64,000 nt of DNA from Oxalobacter formigenes (GTDB lineage Bacteria; Pseudomonadota; Gammaproteobacteria; Burkholderiales; Burkholderiaceae_D), in NCBI RefSeq assembly GCF_027158485.1, contig NZ_JAMKYJ010000002.1, one strand, 5' to 3'. Below the pieces are notes generated by a model that had not been told where the DNA came from, made no database searches, and saw only the letters and a list, made by a program, of their open reading frames with translations. Within the stretch, counting starts at the first letter, position 1; each line of letters opens with the position of its first letter. Shown in pieces: positions 1-6,465 of the stretch. Made by a program: the position numbers and the translations under genes.

Positions 1-17
1 CACTCGATAAAGCATTC

Positions 18-800
18 ATGAAATCACTGACATCCAAAGACAACCCGCAATACCGTGAGTTGAAGCAACTGGCTTCCAGTTCGGCCGCAAGGCGCAAAAG
101 CGGGCAATCGGTCCTGGATGGCATTCATCTTTGCCAGTCGTATCTGGAGCATATCGATGTACCACTTTTGTGTGTTGTGAGCGAGGCATCGCAGCATCAT
201 CCGGAAGTGGCTGCCATTATGGGTGAATGCGAGAGAAGAGGCGGAGAATGCCTGTTGTTGACGGACAGTCTTTTTCATCCGTTAAGTCAGGTGGAAAACG
301 GTATCGACATTCTTTTTCTGATCGTCACACCGGTTCATGAGGACTGTCCTGAACTGACACAAACAGGCGTTTTGCTGGACAGGATTCAGGACCCCGGCAA
401 TCTGGGTTCGATCCTCCGGAGTGCCGCAGCCGCCGGAATCCGGCAGGTATTTTGCAGTCCGGGAACGGCGGCAGTATGGTCCCCCCGTGTTTTACGTGCA
501 GGAATGGGCGCGCATTTTCTCCTTGAAGTATTTGAAGACGTTTCCCTCGAAAAACTGATTGAAACCGCCAAAATCCCCGTGATCGCCACGACGCCCTACA
601 CGAAAAAAACAATATACGATTTCGATCTGAACCGCCCTGTCGCATGGTTACTGGGACATGAAGGAAGGGGAGTGGATGAAAGGCTGATGGTCATGGCCAG
701 CGACAAACTGGTTATTCCCCATATGGGAGCGATGGAATCTTTGAATGTGGCGGCCTGTGCAGCCGTCTGTTTCTTTGAGCAGGTCAGACAATGCCGGTAG
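18..800 (+). CDS. TrmH/SpoU-family RNA 2'-O-methyltransferase
   Basis: This 260-residue protein is a SPOUT-class RNA methyltransferase that would transfer a methyl group from SAM to a ribose 2'-OH of tRNA or rRNA. The N-terminal ~95 residues resemble the substrate-binding domain of this family. The C-terminal part carries the three SpoU motifs: DRIQDPGNLGSILRSA near residue 120, LLGHEGRGV near 214, and IPHMGAMESLNVAACAAV near 235, which form the trefoil-knot SAM site. The ATG start has no strong ribosome site, but it directly precedes a sensible N-terminus (MKSLTSKDNPQYRELK). A hairpin terminator follows. The exact nucleotide target cannot be read from sequence; family assignment is firm. Confidence 0.9.
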   Translation: MKSLTSKDNPQYRELKQLASSSAARRKSGQSVLDGIHLCQSYLEHIDVPLLCVVSEASQHHPEVAAIMGECERRGGECLLLTDSLFHPLSQVENGIDILFLIVTPVHEDCPELTQTGVLLDRIQDPGNLGSILRSAAAAGIRQVFCSPGTAAVWSPRVLRAGMGAHFLLEVFEDVSLEKLIETAKIPVIATTPYTKKTIYDFDLNRPVAWLLGHEGRGVDERLMVMASDKLVIPHMGAMESLNVAACAAVCFFEQVRQCR

Positions 801-836
801 TTTCAGAACCGGTTTCTGTCGGGATGATGCAAATAA

Positions 837-872
837 AAAGCCTGTTATGGAAATGACAGGCTTTATTGTTTT
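837..872 (+). terminator. Rho-independent terminator after the RNA methyltransferase gene
   Basis: A 9-bp perfect stem (AAAGCCTGT / ACAGGCTTT) with a 10-nt loop is followed by a T-rich tail. It lies 37 bases past the methyltransferase stop codon and separates it from the alcohol dehydrogenase gene. Confidence 0.7.
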
Positions 873-985
873 TGGAGAAAAAATTTTTCATTCTGTGATT
901 TTTCCCTGAAGTTTCCAAAATCCCCGGGGTAGAATAAAAGAAAGGTCTGCTCTTTTCTTTCGCACATATTTTAGACAGGTGATTT

Positions 986-2014
986 ATGAAAAAGACAATG
1001 AAGGCAGCAGTAGTACATGAATTCGGCAAGCCGCTGGTGATCGAGGAAGTTCCGATCCCCGTTCCGGGCGATGGCCAGATACTGGTCAAGGTCGAGGCGT
1101 GTGGAGTTTGCCATACCGATTTGCACGCCGCCAATGGCGACTGGCCTGTCAAGCCCAATCCTCCATTCATTCCCGGACACGAAGGCGTCGGATATGTCGT
1201 CAAAGTGGGCCCCAATGTCAAACATATCAAGGAAGGCGACCGGGTTGGCGTACCCTGGCTGTATTCGGCTTGTGGACATTGTGAATATTGTCTGGACGCA
1301 TGGGAAACACTGTGTCTGAAACAGGAAAATACGGGGTATTCCGTTAACGGCAGTTTTGCCGAATATGTCGTTGCCGATGCGGATTACGTTGGCATTTTGC
1401 CTGACAATGTCGGATTCGTTGAAATCGCGCCGGTTCTCTGTGCCGGGGTGACGGTTTATAAAGGCCTCAAGATGACGGATACCAAACCGGGTGACTGGGT
1501 CGTGATTTCCGGAATCGGGGGACTGGGGCATATGGCAGTGCAATATGCCAAGGCGATGGGATTGAATGTGGCGGCCGTCGACATTGATGACGCCAAACTC
1601 GATCTGGCGAAACGACTGGGTGCTTCCGTTACCGTCAATGCAGCGAAAACCGATCCGGCAGCGGCATTGCAGAAAGAAATCGGAGGGGCTCATGGTGTGC
1701 TGGTGACAGCCGTTTCTCCAAAAGCATTCGAGCAGGCTTTGGGAATGGTTCGCAGAAAAGGTACCGTTTCACTGGTGGGACTGCCACCGGGCGATTTCCC
1801 TTTGCCGATCTTCAATCAGGTATTGAATGGTATTACCGTTCGCGGGTCAATCGTTGGAACACGTCTGGATTTGCAGGAATCGCTCCAGTTTGCCAAAGAA
1901 GGCAAGGTTCATGCCACCGTTGCCACGGACAAGCTTGAAAACATCAACGATATTTTCACACGCATGAAAAACAATGAAATCGAGGGACGTATCGTTCTGG
2001 ATTTCAGCAAATGA
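986..2014 (+). CDS. adhP: Zinc-dependent alcohol dehydrogenase (AdhP type)
   Basis: A 342-residue medium-chain dehydrogenase that would oxidise primary alcohols such as ethanol, or reduce aldehydes, using NAD(H) in the cytoplasm. The catalytic zinc ligands are visible as Cys42 (ACGVCHTDLHA) and the GHE motif at His65. The structural zinc lobe has Cys96, Cys99, Cys102 and Cys110. The Rossmann motif GIGGLGHMAVQYAKAMG follows near residue 170. The length matches the AdhP family. It appears monocistronic, flanked by terminators on both sides. The start is the ATG at 986, giving MKKTMKAAVVHEFGKPL, standard for the family; no strong ribosome site was seen. Confidence 0.93.
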   Translation: MKKTMKAAVVHEFGKPLVIEEVPIPVPGDGQILVKVEACGVCHTDLHAANGDWPVKPNPPFIPGHEGVGYVVKVGPNVKHIKEGDRVGVPWLYSACGHCEYCLDAWETLCLKQENTGYSVNGSFAEYVVADADYVGILPDNVGFVEIAPVLCAGVTVYKGLKMTDTKPGDWVVISGIGGLGHMAVQYAKAMGLNVAAVDIDDAKLDLAKRLGASVTVNAAKTDPAAALQKEIGGAHGVLVTAVSPKAFEQALGMVRRKGTVSLVGLPPGDFPLPIFNQVLNGITVRGSIVGTRLDLQESLQFAKEGKVHATVATDKLENINDIFTRMKNNEIEGRIVLDFSK

Positions 2015-2075
2015 AAAACAGACGCTTCAGATGGTGAAGTCGCCTGATAGTTGACTGTACCTCTATGTTTCATAT

Positions 2076-2113
2076 ACAGCCATGACACAAAACTGATGTC
2101 ATGGCTGTTGTTT
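2076..2113 (+). terminator. Rho-independent terminator after adhP
   Basis: An 11-bp perfect inverted repeat (ACAGCCATGAC / GTCATGGCTGT) with an 11-nt loop is followed by TGTTTTT. It starts about 60 bases after the adhP stop. Confidence 0.8.
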
Positions 2114-2250
2114 TTGGCAAAACAAAAAAGTTCTTTTCAGGTATTTGTTCAGGCCTGTTTCGATTGAATTTTTGCGATCGTTAAAATGTGACAAATAAAT
2201 ACATAAATTGATTAATTACAATATTTATGTGACTCAGAGTAAAAAAATAG

Positions 2251-2279
2251 TTGACATGAGTAATGCGATTTGTTTTAAT
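2251..2279 (+). promoter_or_regulatory. Sigma-70 promoter for the 29-residue peptide gene
   Basis: A perfect -35 hexamer TTGACA (2251-2256) is separated by exactly 17 bases from TTTAAT (2274-2279), a one-mismatch -10. Transcription would begin near 2286, giving a leader of about 155 bases before the peptide ATG at 2440. Upstream, 2208-2221 reads TTGATTAATTACAA, a degenerate FNR-like dyad centred about 71 bases before the predicted start. That part is only suggestive. Confidence 0.65.
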
Positions 2280-2373
2280 GTTTCCAAGGGCGGGAATAGC
2301 CGGAACTAAAAAGCAGAAAATTCCTTTCCTGAGCTGATGAAGCTGATTAGCTGATGAAGCTGATACCAAGATG

Positions 2374-2427
2374 TACCAACTTTACCAACTTAACCAACTT
2401 TACCAACTTAACCAACTTTACCGACGT
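2374..2427 (+). repeat. Six tandem 9-bp repeats in the leader of the small peptide gene
   Basis: Six consecutive 9-base units read TACCAACTT, TACCAACTT, AACCAACTT, TACCAACTT, AACCAACTT, TACCGACGT. Only the first base alternates, and the last unit is degenerate. They are preceded by two imperfect copies of AGCTGATGAAGCTGAT (2332-2365). The array ends directly before the ribosome site AAGGAGAGA. An ATG at 2371 is in frame with the repeats and with the downstream ATG at 2440, so the array could encode (Y/N)QL triplets if translated, but that upstream ATG has no ribosome site. Confidence 0.85.
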
Positions 2428-2439
2428 AAGGAGAGAGAC

Positions 2440-2529
2440 ATGGAAACCGCAGGAGTTATGTTCTGTTTTGCACTGATGGCTTTGGGCGTAATTGGCGCAG
2501 TTATGCAGAAAGCAAAAGGCAACTGGTAA
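2440..2529 (+). CDS. 29-residue single-span membrane peptide, unknown function
   Basis: The ORF starts with ATG at 2440, ten bases after a strong ribosome site (AAGGAGAGAGAC). It encodes METAGVMFC, a hydrophobic run to about residue 22 (FALMALGVIGAVM), and a basic tail ending KAKGNW. This looks like a one-pass inner-membrane small protein. It is framed by a good sigma-70 promoter and a strong terminator, so it is a self-contained unit of about 300 bases. I do not recognise a family; the size and layout resemble small subunits of membrane complexes such as CydX or KdpF, but no motif supports either. An in-frame ATG at 2371 would give a 52-residue form with a (Y/N)QL-repeat N-terminus; it has no ribosome site and is less likely. 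Confidence 0.65.
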   Translation: METAGVMFCFALMALGVIGAVMQKAKGNW

Positions 2530-2550
2530 GATTTAGCCGATACTGATTGC

Positions 2551-2582
2551 AAAATGCCAGATCATCAGATCTGGCATTTTTT
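2551..2582 (+). terminator. Strong Rho-independent terminator after the small peptide gene
   Basis: A 12-bp perfect stem (AAAATGCCAGAT / ATCTGGCATTTT) with a 6-nt loop runs into a T-tract. It begins 21 bases after the peptide stop codon. Confidence 0.9.
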
Positions 2583-2681
2583 ATTGTGCGGGACAGGAAG
2601 CGGATTAACGAGAAATGTTTTCGTCAAAATCGGGATTCTTTGCGGAGATATGATGTCTGGTGACTGAACGAAGACGTTGCT

Positions 2682-2981
2682 TCAATTGTTTTGTTCGTTT
2701 GCCGGAGCGCTGAGCAAAACGAGCGTGCTTTTGGCCAGTTCCGCTTCCAGTTCCTTGCTCATTTCGCCGAATTCGTCATGAGAAGTTCCAAGGAATAACA
2801 GAATACCGATAGGCACGTGCAAGGCGTGACAAATTTTCTGCAAAGTCGAGAGGGTGATATCACGCTGGTTGTGTTCAATTAACGAGAGATAGGAAACCGA
2901 GCATTCTGCCAGTTCGGCGAGCTTCGTCTGAGAATATCCTCTTCTTATACGGCATGTCTTGATTGCATTGCCTATATCCAT
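2682..2981 (-). CDS. XRE-family helix-turn-helix transcriptional regulator
   Basis: A 99-residue Cro/C1-type DNA-binding protein. The HTH fold spans about residues 5-60: IKTCRIRRGYSQTKLAEL, then the recognition helix around SVSYLSLIEHNQRDITLSTL, then ICHALHVPIGILL. The remaining ~35 residues are acidic and helical and may serve dimerisation. The ATG at 2981 is preceded on the minus strand by AAGGAG at good spacing. It faces the 29-residue peptide gene convergently, with that gene's terminator between them. The target is unknown; being alone, it could act on the upstream intergenic region or on itself. Confidence 0.85.
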   Translation of the reverse strand: MDIGNAIKTCRIRRGYSQTKLAELAECSVSYLSLIEHNQRDITLSTLQKICHALHVPIGILLFLGTSHDEFGEMSKELEAELAKSTLVLLSAPANEQNN

Positions 2982-3366
2982 TTGATCTCCTTGTTAAACA
3001 TACTATCCCGACTCGATGGAGGGCCTTGTGCGCCTGGATAAGCATTGACGCAAACCTGATGTTTGCCTGTTTTTTATACGCGTCGTAGGTCAAGTCCGCG
3101 AAAAAATGACTATTTTAATTCAAAATATGAGCTGATATCAAATCCTGAGGCCTGGTGCCAGCCAGCGGTTACGGAAAACAGGTGTTTTCCAATGTCAAAA
3201 GACAGTTCATGGTTTGTGCAGGTATTCAAATAAAAAAGGATTCTTTTTGAAACATCCATTTGGTTTGTTGAGCTTGCACAGAATCCATTTCTCCTGTTCC
3301 TGAAAAATGAAAAATGACAGAAAAGACCCATTTTTCACGGATTTGACGGACAGGGGACATTATACG
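2982..3366. other. Intergenic stretch between the XRE regulator and the small secreted peptide
   Basis: About 385 bases upstream of both divergent genes. ORFs in it lack ribosome sites and have no recognisable protein character. It presumably holds the promoters of the XRE gene and of the secreted peptide, but I cannot define a convincing -35/-10 pair. Confidence 0.5.
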
Positions 3367-3483
3367 ATGAAAAGCAAATGGACATTGATGCTCGGCGCCC
3401 TCTGTCTGGTTTCAGCCAGCGTATTGGCGCAGGAAACAGGTGCATCGATAGATACGCCGAAAAAGCACGATATCAAGCGCTGA
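3367..3483 (+). CDS. Small secreted peptide, 38 residues
   Basis: The ATG at 3367 follows a purine-rich stretch (GGGGA, about 9 bases upstream). The product has a clear Sec signal peptide: MKSKWT, a hydrophobic core LMLGALCLVSASV, and an A-x-A-like site with cleavage after VLA before QETG. The mature part would be only about 17 residues (QETGASIDTPKKHDIKR). Either it is a genuine micro-exported peptide or it is the 5' stub of a longer gene whose remainder has decayed. The following ~300 bases are non-coding in this frame. No family is recognised. Confidence 0.45.
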   Translation: MKSKWTLMLGALCLVSASVLAQETGASIDTPKKHDIKR

Positions 3484-3744
3484 AATATTTTCGTTCTCAA
3501 ATGGGTATTTCCATATGAACATTGCCTTCACGATACCGGGGAGTGCGATTAAAGATGCGTTGCCGGAGGCGAAAAACTGGTTGTCGGCAATGGCATTTGT
3601 GCGGTACTCCATGTAAGCCTTCCGACATTTTTGCTTATCAAAAATCGTTTGATGCACGTCAGGTTTTTTTTCGGACAATTCCTTATGCTTGAAGATGACG
3701 CAAGAAATGGCAGAGTTTGCTGAAAACGGAAAAATGAACGTACT
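3484..3744. other. Possible decayed gene or non-coding spacer before sodB
   Basis: No convincing gene is seen. The minus strand is open from 3825 to 3412 (137 codons), with a hydrophobic stretch and an internal segment beginning MEYRTNAIADNQFF that looks somewhat protein-like. It has no ribosome site, starts inside the sodB leader, and runs through the small secreted peptide. On the plus strand a 33-codon frame (3515-3616) also lacks a ribosome site. A gene remnant is possible. Confidence 0.3.
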
Positions 3745-3773
3745 CAGCAACAATTTCAACTTGCCCTTATAAT
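3744..3773 (+). promoter_or_regulatory. Candidate sodB promoter
   Basis: A perfect -10 hexamer TATAAT lies at 3768-3773, 44 bases before the sodB start. The -35 position (around 3744-3750) is weak (TCAGCA), so an activator or a different start is possible. Confidence 0.4.
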
Positions 3774-3816
3774 TAATTTTCCTGATTCTCAAATTGCCCC
3801 CTAGAAAGGAATTGTC

Positions 3817-4395
3817 ATGGAACACAAATTACCGCCTTTGCCTTATCCGATGGATGCATTGCAACCGTACATTTCACAGGAAACGCTGGAATACCATTAC
3901 GGCAAGCACCATCAGACTTATGTAAACAATCTGAACAATCAGATCAAGAATACCGAATTTGAGAATATGCCTCTTGAAGAAATCGTCAAAAAATCGTCTG
4001 GCGGTATTTTCAACAATGCAGCTCAGGACTGGAACCATACTTTCTACTGGAATTGCATGAAGCCGAATGGCGGCGGCAAACCGGCTGGCAAATTGCTGGA
4101 CGCGATCGTGGCCAAATGGGGTACTTTCGAGGATTTCCAGAAAGCTTACGGTCAGGCTTGCGCTTCCAATTTCGGTTCAGGATGGACATGGCTGGTCAAA
4201 AAACCGGATGGTTCGGTCGATATCGTCAACACATCCAATGCCGCTACACCATTGACCGGCGCGGACAAGCCTCTTTTAACCTGTGATGTCTGGGAACACG
4301 CCTATTACATCGATTACCGCAATGCCCGCGTCAAATACGTTGATGAATTCTGGAATGTGGTGAACTGGGATTTTGTCGTTTCCAATTACGCCTGA
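3817..4395 (+). CDS. sodB: Superoxide dismutase, iron type
   Basis: This 192-residue cytoplasmic enzyme dismutates superoxide to oxygen and peroxide. The four metal ligands are in place: His27 (LEYHYGKHH), His74 (AAQDWNHTFYW), Asp157 and His161 (DVWEHAYY). Gln70, next to His74, is the position that marks Fe-SOD rather than Mn-SOD. The ribosome site AGAAAGGA precedes the ATG. It is followed at once by its own terminator and is probably monocistronic. In a likely anaerobe it would serve oxygen tolerance; that is inference. Confidence 0.96.
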   Translation: MEHKLPPLPYPMDALQPYISQETLEYHYGKHHQTYVNNLNNQIKNTEFENMPLEEIVKKSSGGIFNNAAQDWNHTFYWNCMKPNGGGKPAGKLLDAIVAKWGTFEDFQKAYGQACASNFGSGWTWLVKKPDGSVDIVNTSNAATPLTGADKPLLTCDVWEHAYYIDYRNARVKYVDEFWNVVNWDFVVSNYA

Positions 4396-4411
4396 TTCCA
4401 TCAGGAATCTG

Positions 4412-4442
4412 AAAACGCCGATATGAAAATCGGCGTTTTTTT
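4412..4442 (+). terminator. Rho-independent terminator after sodB
   Basis: An 11-bp perfect stem (AAAACGCCGAT / ATCGGCGTTTT) with a 6-nt loop is followed by a T-run, beginning 16 bases after the sodB stop. Confidence 0.92.
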
Positions 4443-4563
4443 TGGCCGGTACGGTGTAAACGTGTGTGTTACAAGTGTTTGAATGGCATGCGATGTTTTA
4501 TAATAGACATTCCATTTCGCCCTGTTTTTTTGTTTTCGGAAAACGCCCTCATCTGGAGATGTC

Positions 4564-5499
4564 ATGAATAATACCGTTATTCTTTCTTCCGACGCCTGCC
4601 TCGGCCACAATCCCGGACCTCATCACCCTGAAAGTCCCGAGCGTCTTCTGGCGGTCAGGGAAGCGCTTTCCACGCCGGAATTCGAATCGGTTCCTTGGAT
4701 ACATGCTCCGCTGGGAACGAAAGAACAATTGCTTCTCGTCCATACACCCGAGTATGTCAATCGTATCGCAACGATCAGGCCGAAAGCCGGATATGTGCCG
4801 TTGGACGGAGGCGATACGGTCATGTCACCCGGAACGTGGGATTGTGTCATGACGTGTGTCGGCGCAGCCTGTATGGGCGTCGATCTCGTTATGAAAGGCG
4901 AAGCCGACAACGTTTATTGTGCAACCCGTCCATGCGGTCATCATGCCGAACCGGACAGGGCAATGGGATTTTGCGTTTTCAATCATGCCGCTGTGGCGAC
5001 AGCGTATGCATACGATAAATACAAACTCGACCGTGTGGCCCTTGTCGATTTCGATGTCCATCACGGCAATGGCTCTCAGGACGCTTTTTATCACCGGCCT
5101 GAAATTTTCTACGCTTCCTGTCATCAATCGCCTTTTTATCCGGGAAGTGGAGCGCGTTATGAAACGGGTATCGATCACAATATCGTCAACGTGCCGCTTT
5201 CTCGCGGTGCGGGGTCGGATAAATTCCGCAATTGCATGACGTTTGAAATTCTTCCTGCCCTTAAAAAATTCAATCCGTCATTTCTGATCATTTCAGCCGG
5301 TTTCGATGCGCATAAAAAAGATCCTCTCGGTGGCCTGGCTTTCACGGATGACGATTATTACTGGGTGACCAAAGAGCTGATGAAGGTTGCCGACGAATGT
5401 TGCGACGGCAGGATCGTTTCCATTCTGGAGGGCGGCTACAGTCTTGAGGGGCTGGCAAGTGGTTCTGCCGCTCATGTCAGGGCATTGATGGGAAAATGA
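4564..5499 (+). CDS. Histone-deacetylase-family amidohydrolase
   Basis: A 311-residue member of the class II HDAC / acetylpolyamine amidohydrolase / AcuC superfamily, a zinc enzyme that removes acetyl groups from lysine or polyamine substrates. Visible motifs are HHPESPERL near the N-terminus, the tandem catalytic histidines in RPCGHHAEPDRAMGFC, the zinc-ligand motif LVDFDVHHGNG, the second Asp ligand in SAGFDAHKKDPLGG, and a C-terminal EGGY. All key residues are present, so it should be active. It stands between sodB and rpsU without an obvious operon partner. The ATG at 4564 closely follows CTGGAGAT. The natural substrate cannot be told from sequence. Confidence 0.9.
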   Translation: MNNTVILSSDACLGHNPGPHHPESPERLLAVREALSTPEFESVPWIHAPLGTKEQLLLVHTPEYVNRIATIRPKAGYVPLDGGDTVMSPGTWDCVMTCVGAACMGVDLVMKGEADNVYCATRPCGHHAEPDRAMGFCVFNHAAVATAYAYDKYKLDRVALVDFDVHHGNGSQDAFYHRPEIFYASCHQSPFYPGSGARYETGIDHNIVNVPLSRGAGSDKFRNCMTFEILPALKKFNPSFLIISAGFDAHKKDPLGGLAFTDDDYYWVTKELMKVADECCDGRIVSILEGGYSLEGLASGSAAHVRALMGK

Positions 5500-5640
5500 C
5501 GTGTTTTCAGGGAAAGATGGAGCTCCGTTGTATATTTGCACAACATTGGAAGAAGAAATGAAACGGCGCTACTTCCCTCCATTTAAATAAGCTGTTAAAA
5601 TCTCAATCTTTCCATATTGGCTTTAACACTGTAATTATTC

Positions 5641-5853
5641 ATGACCACTATTCGCCTTAAAGAAAACGAACCATTCGAAGTCGCAATGCGACGTTTCAAA
5701 CGCACCATTGAAAAAACCGGTCTGCTGACCGAACTGCGTGCGCGCGAGTTCTATGAAAAACCAACTGCTGAACGCAAGAGAAAACTGGCTGCAGCCGTTA
5801 AACGTCACTACAAACGTATTCGTAGTCAGCAGTTGCCGAAAAAAATGTATTGA
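5641..5853 (+). CDS. rpsU: 30S ribosomal protein S21
   Basis: The 70-residue basic protein matches bS21 throughout: MTTIRLKENEPFEVAMRRFK, then EKTGLLTELRAREFYEKPTAERKRK and a basic tail ending LPKKMY. S21 helps the 30S subunit pair with the Shine-Dalgarno sequence of mRNAs. It heads the classical macromolecular synthesis cluster, followed by yqeY, dnaG and rpoD on the same strand. Confidence 0.97.
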   Translation: MTTIRLKENEPFEVAMRRFKRTIEKTGLLTELRAREFYEKPTAERKRKLAAAVKRHYKRIRSQQLPKKMY

Positions 5854-5959
5854 TTTGATCTGCCGGTTCCGGCAGATTTCGGATAGCTGATAGAGGCCCG
5901 CTCCGGTTGAACCGCGGCGGGTTTTGGTGTTTCAAATAACAAAAATACTGGAGTTCGAC

Positions 5960-6409
5960 GTGAGTCTGAAAGAACAAATTGTCAGTGACATGAAAGATGC
6001 CATGCGAGCCAAGGATGCAAAACGTCTGGGGACGATCCGCATGCTGACCGCTGCCATGAAGCAGAAAGAAGTCGATGAACGCATCGAATTGAACGATCAG
6101 CAAGTGCAGTCGATCATCGAAAAAATGATCAAGCAGCGCAAGGATTCCATTACGCAATTTGAAGCGGGCGGCCGTCCCGATCTGGCTGACAATGAAAAGG
6201 CGGAAGTCGAAGTGCTAAGTGCATACATGCCTGCAGCCCTGTCGATGGAGGAAATCGAAAAAGAAGTGGCCGACGCCGTTGCCGGTGCAGGGGCTTCTGG
6301 CCCGCAAGATATGGGCAAGGTCATGGGAGTCCTGAAAGGACGTCTTGCAGGCCGTGCAGATATGTCAGCTGTATCGGCTTTGGTCAAAAAAGCGCTGACC
6401 AAAGCCTGA
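5960..6409 (+). CDS. yqeY: GatB/YqeY domain protein
   Basis: A 149-residue helical protein of the YqeY family, related to the C-terminal tail domain of GatB. The likely start is GTG at 5960 (MSLKEQIVSDMKDAMRAKD), 6 bases after CTGGAG; an upstream in-frame ATG at 5924 adds 12 unsupported residues. The core includes LGTIRMLTAAMKQKEVD and the C-terminal GPQDMGKVMGVLKGRLAGRAD, typical of the family. It lies between rpsU and dnaG, its usual place in proteobacteria. Its role is uncertain; a link to tRNA amidation is suggested only by homology to GatB, whose own gene is at 19437-20897. Confidence 0.9.
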   Translation: MSLKEQIVSDMKDAMRAKDAKRLGTIRMLTAAMKQKEVDERIELNDQQVQSIIEKMIKQRKDSITQFEAGGRPDLADNEKAEVEVLSAYMPAALSMEEIEKEVADAVAGAGASGPQDMGKVMGVLKGRLAGRADMSAVSALVKKALTKA

Positions 6410-6465
6410 GCTGTTCGTTGTCAATACGCGAAAAGTTTCGCGAATGAAACAGGTTTTTTGAATTC

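Noticed and set aside
3412..3825. 137-codon minus-strand frame between the small secreted peptide and sodB
   Set aside because: It begins in the sodB ribosome site region, has no ribosome site of its own and no recognisable family. It may contain a gene remnant but is not called as a gene.
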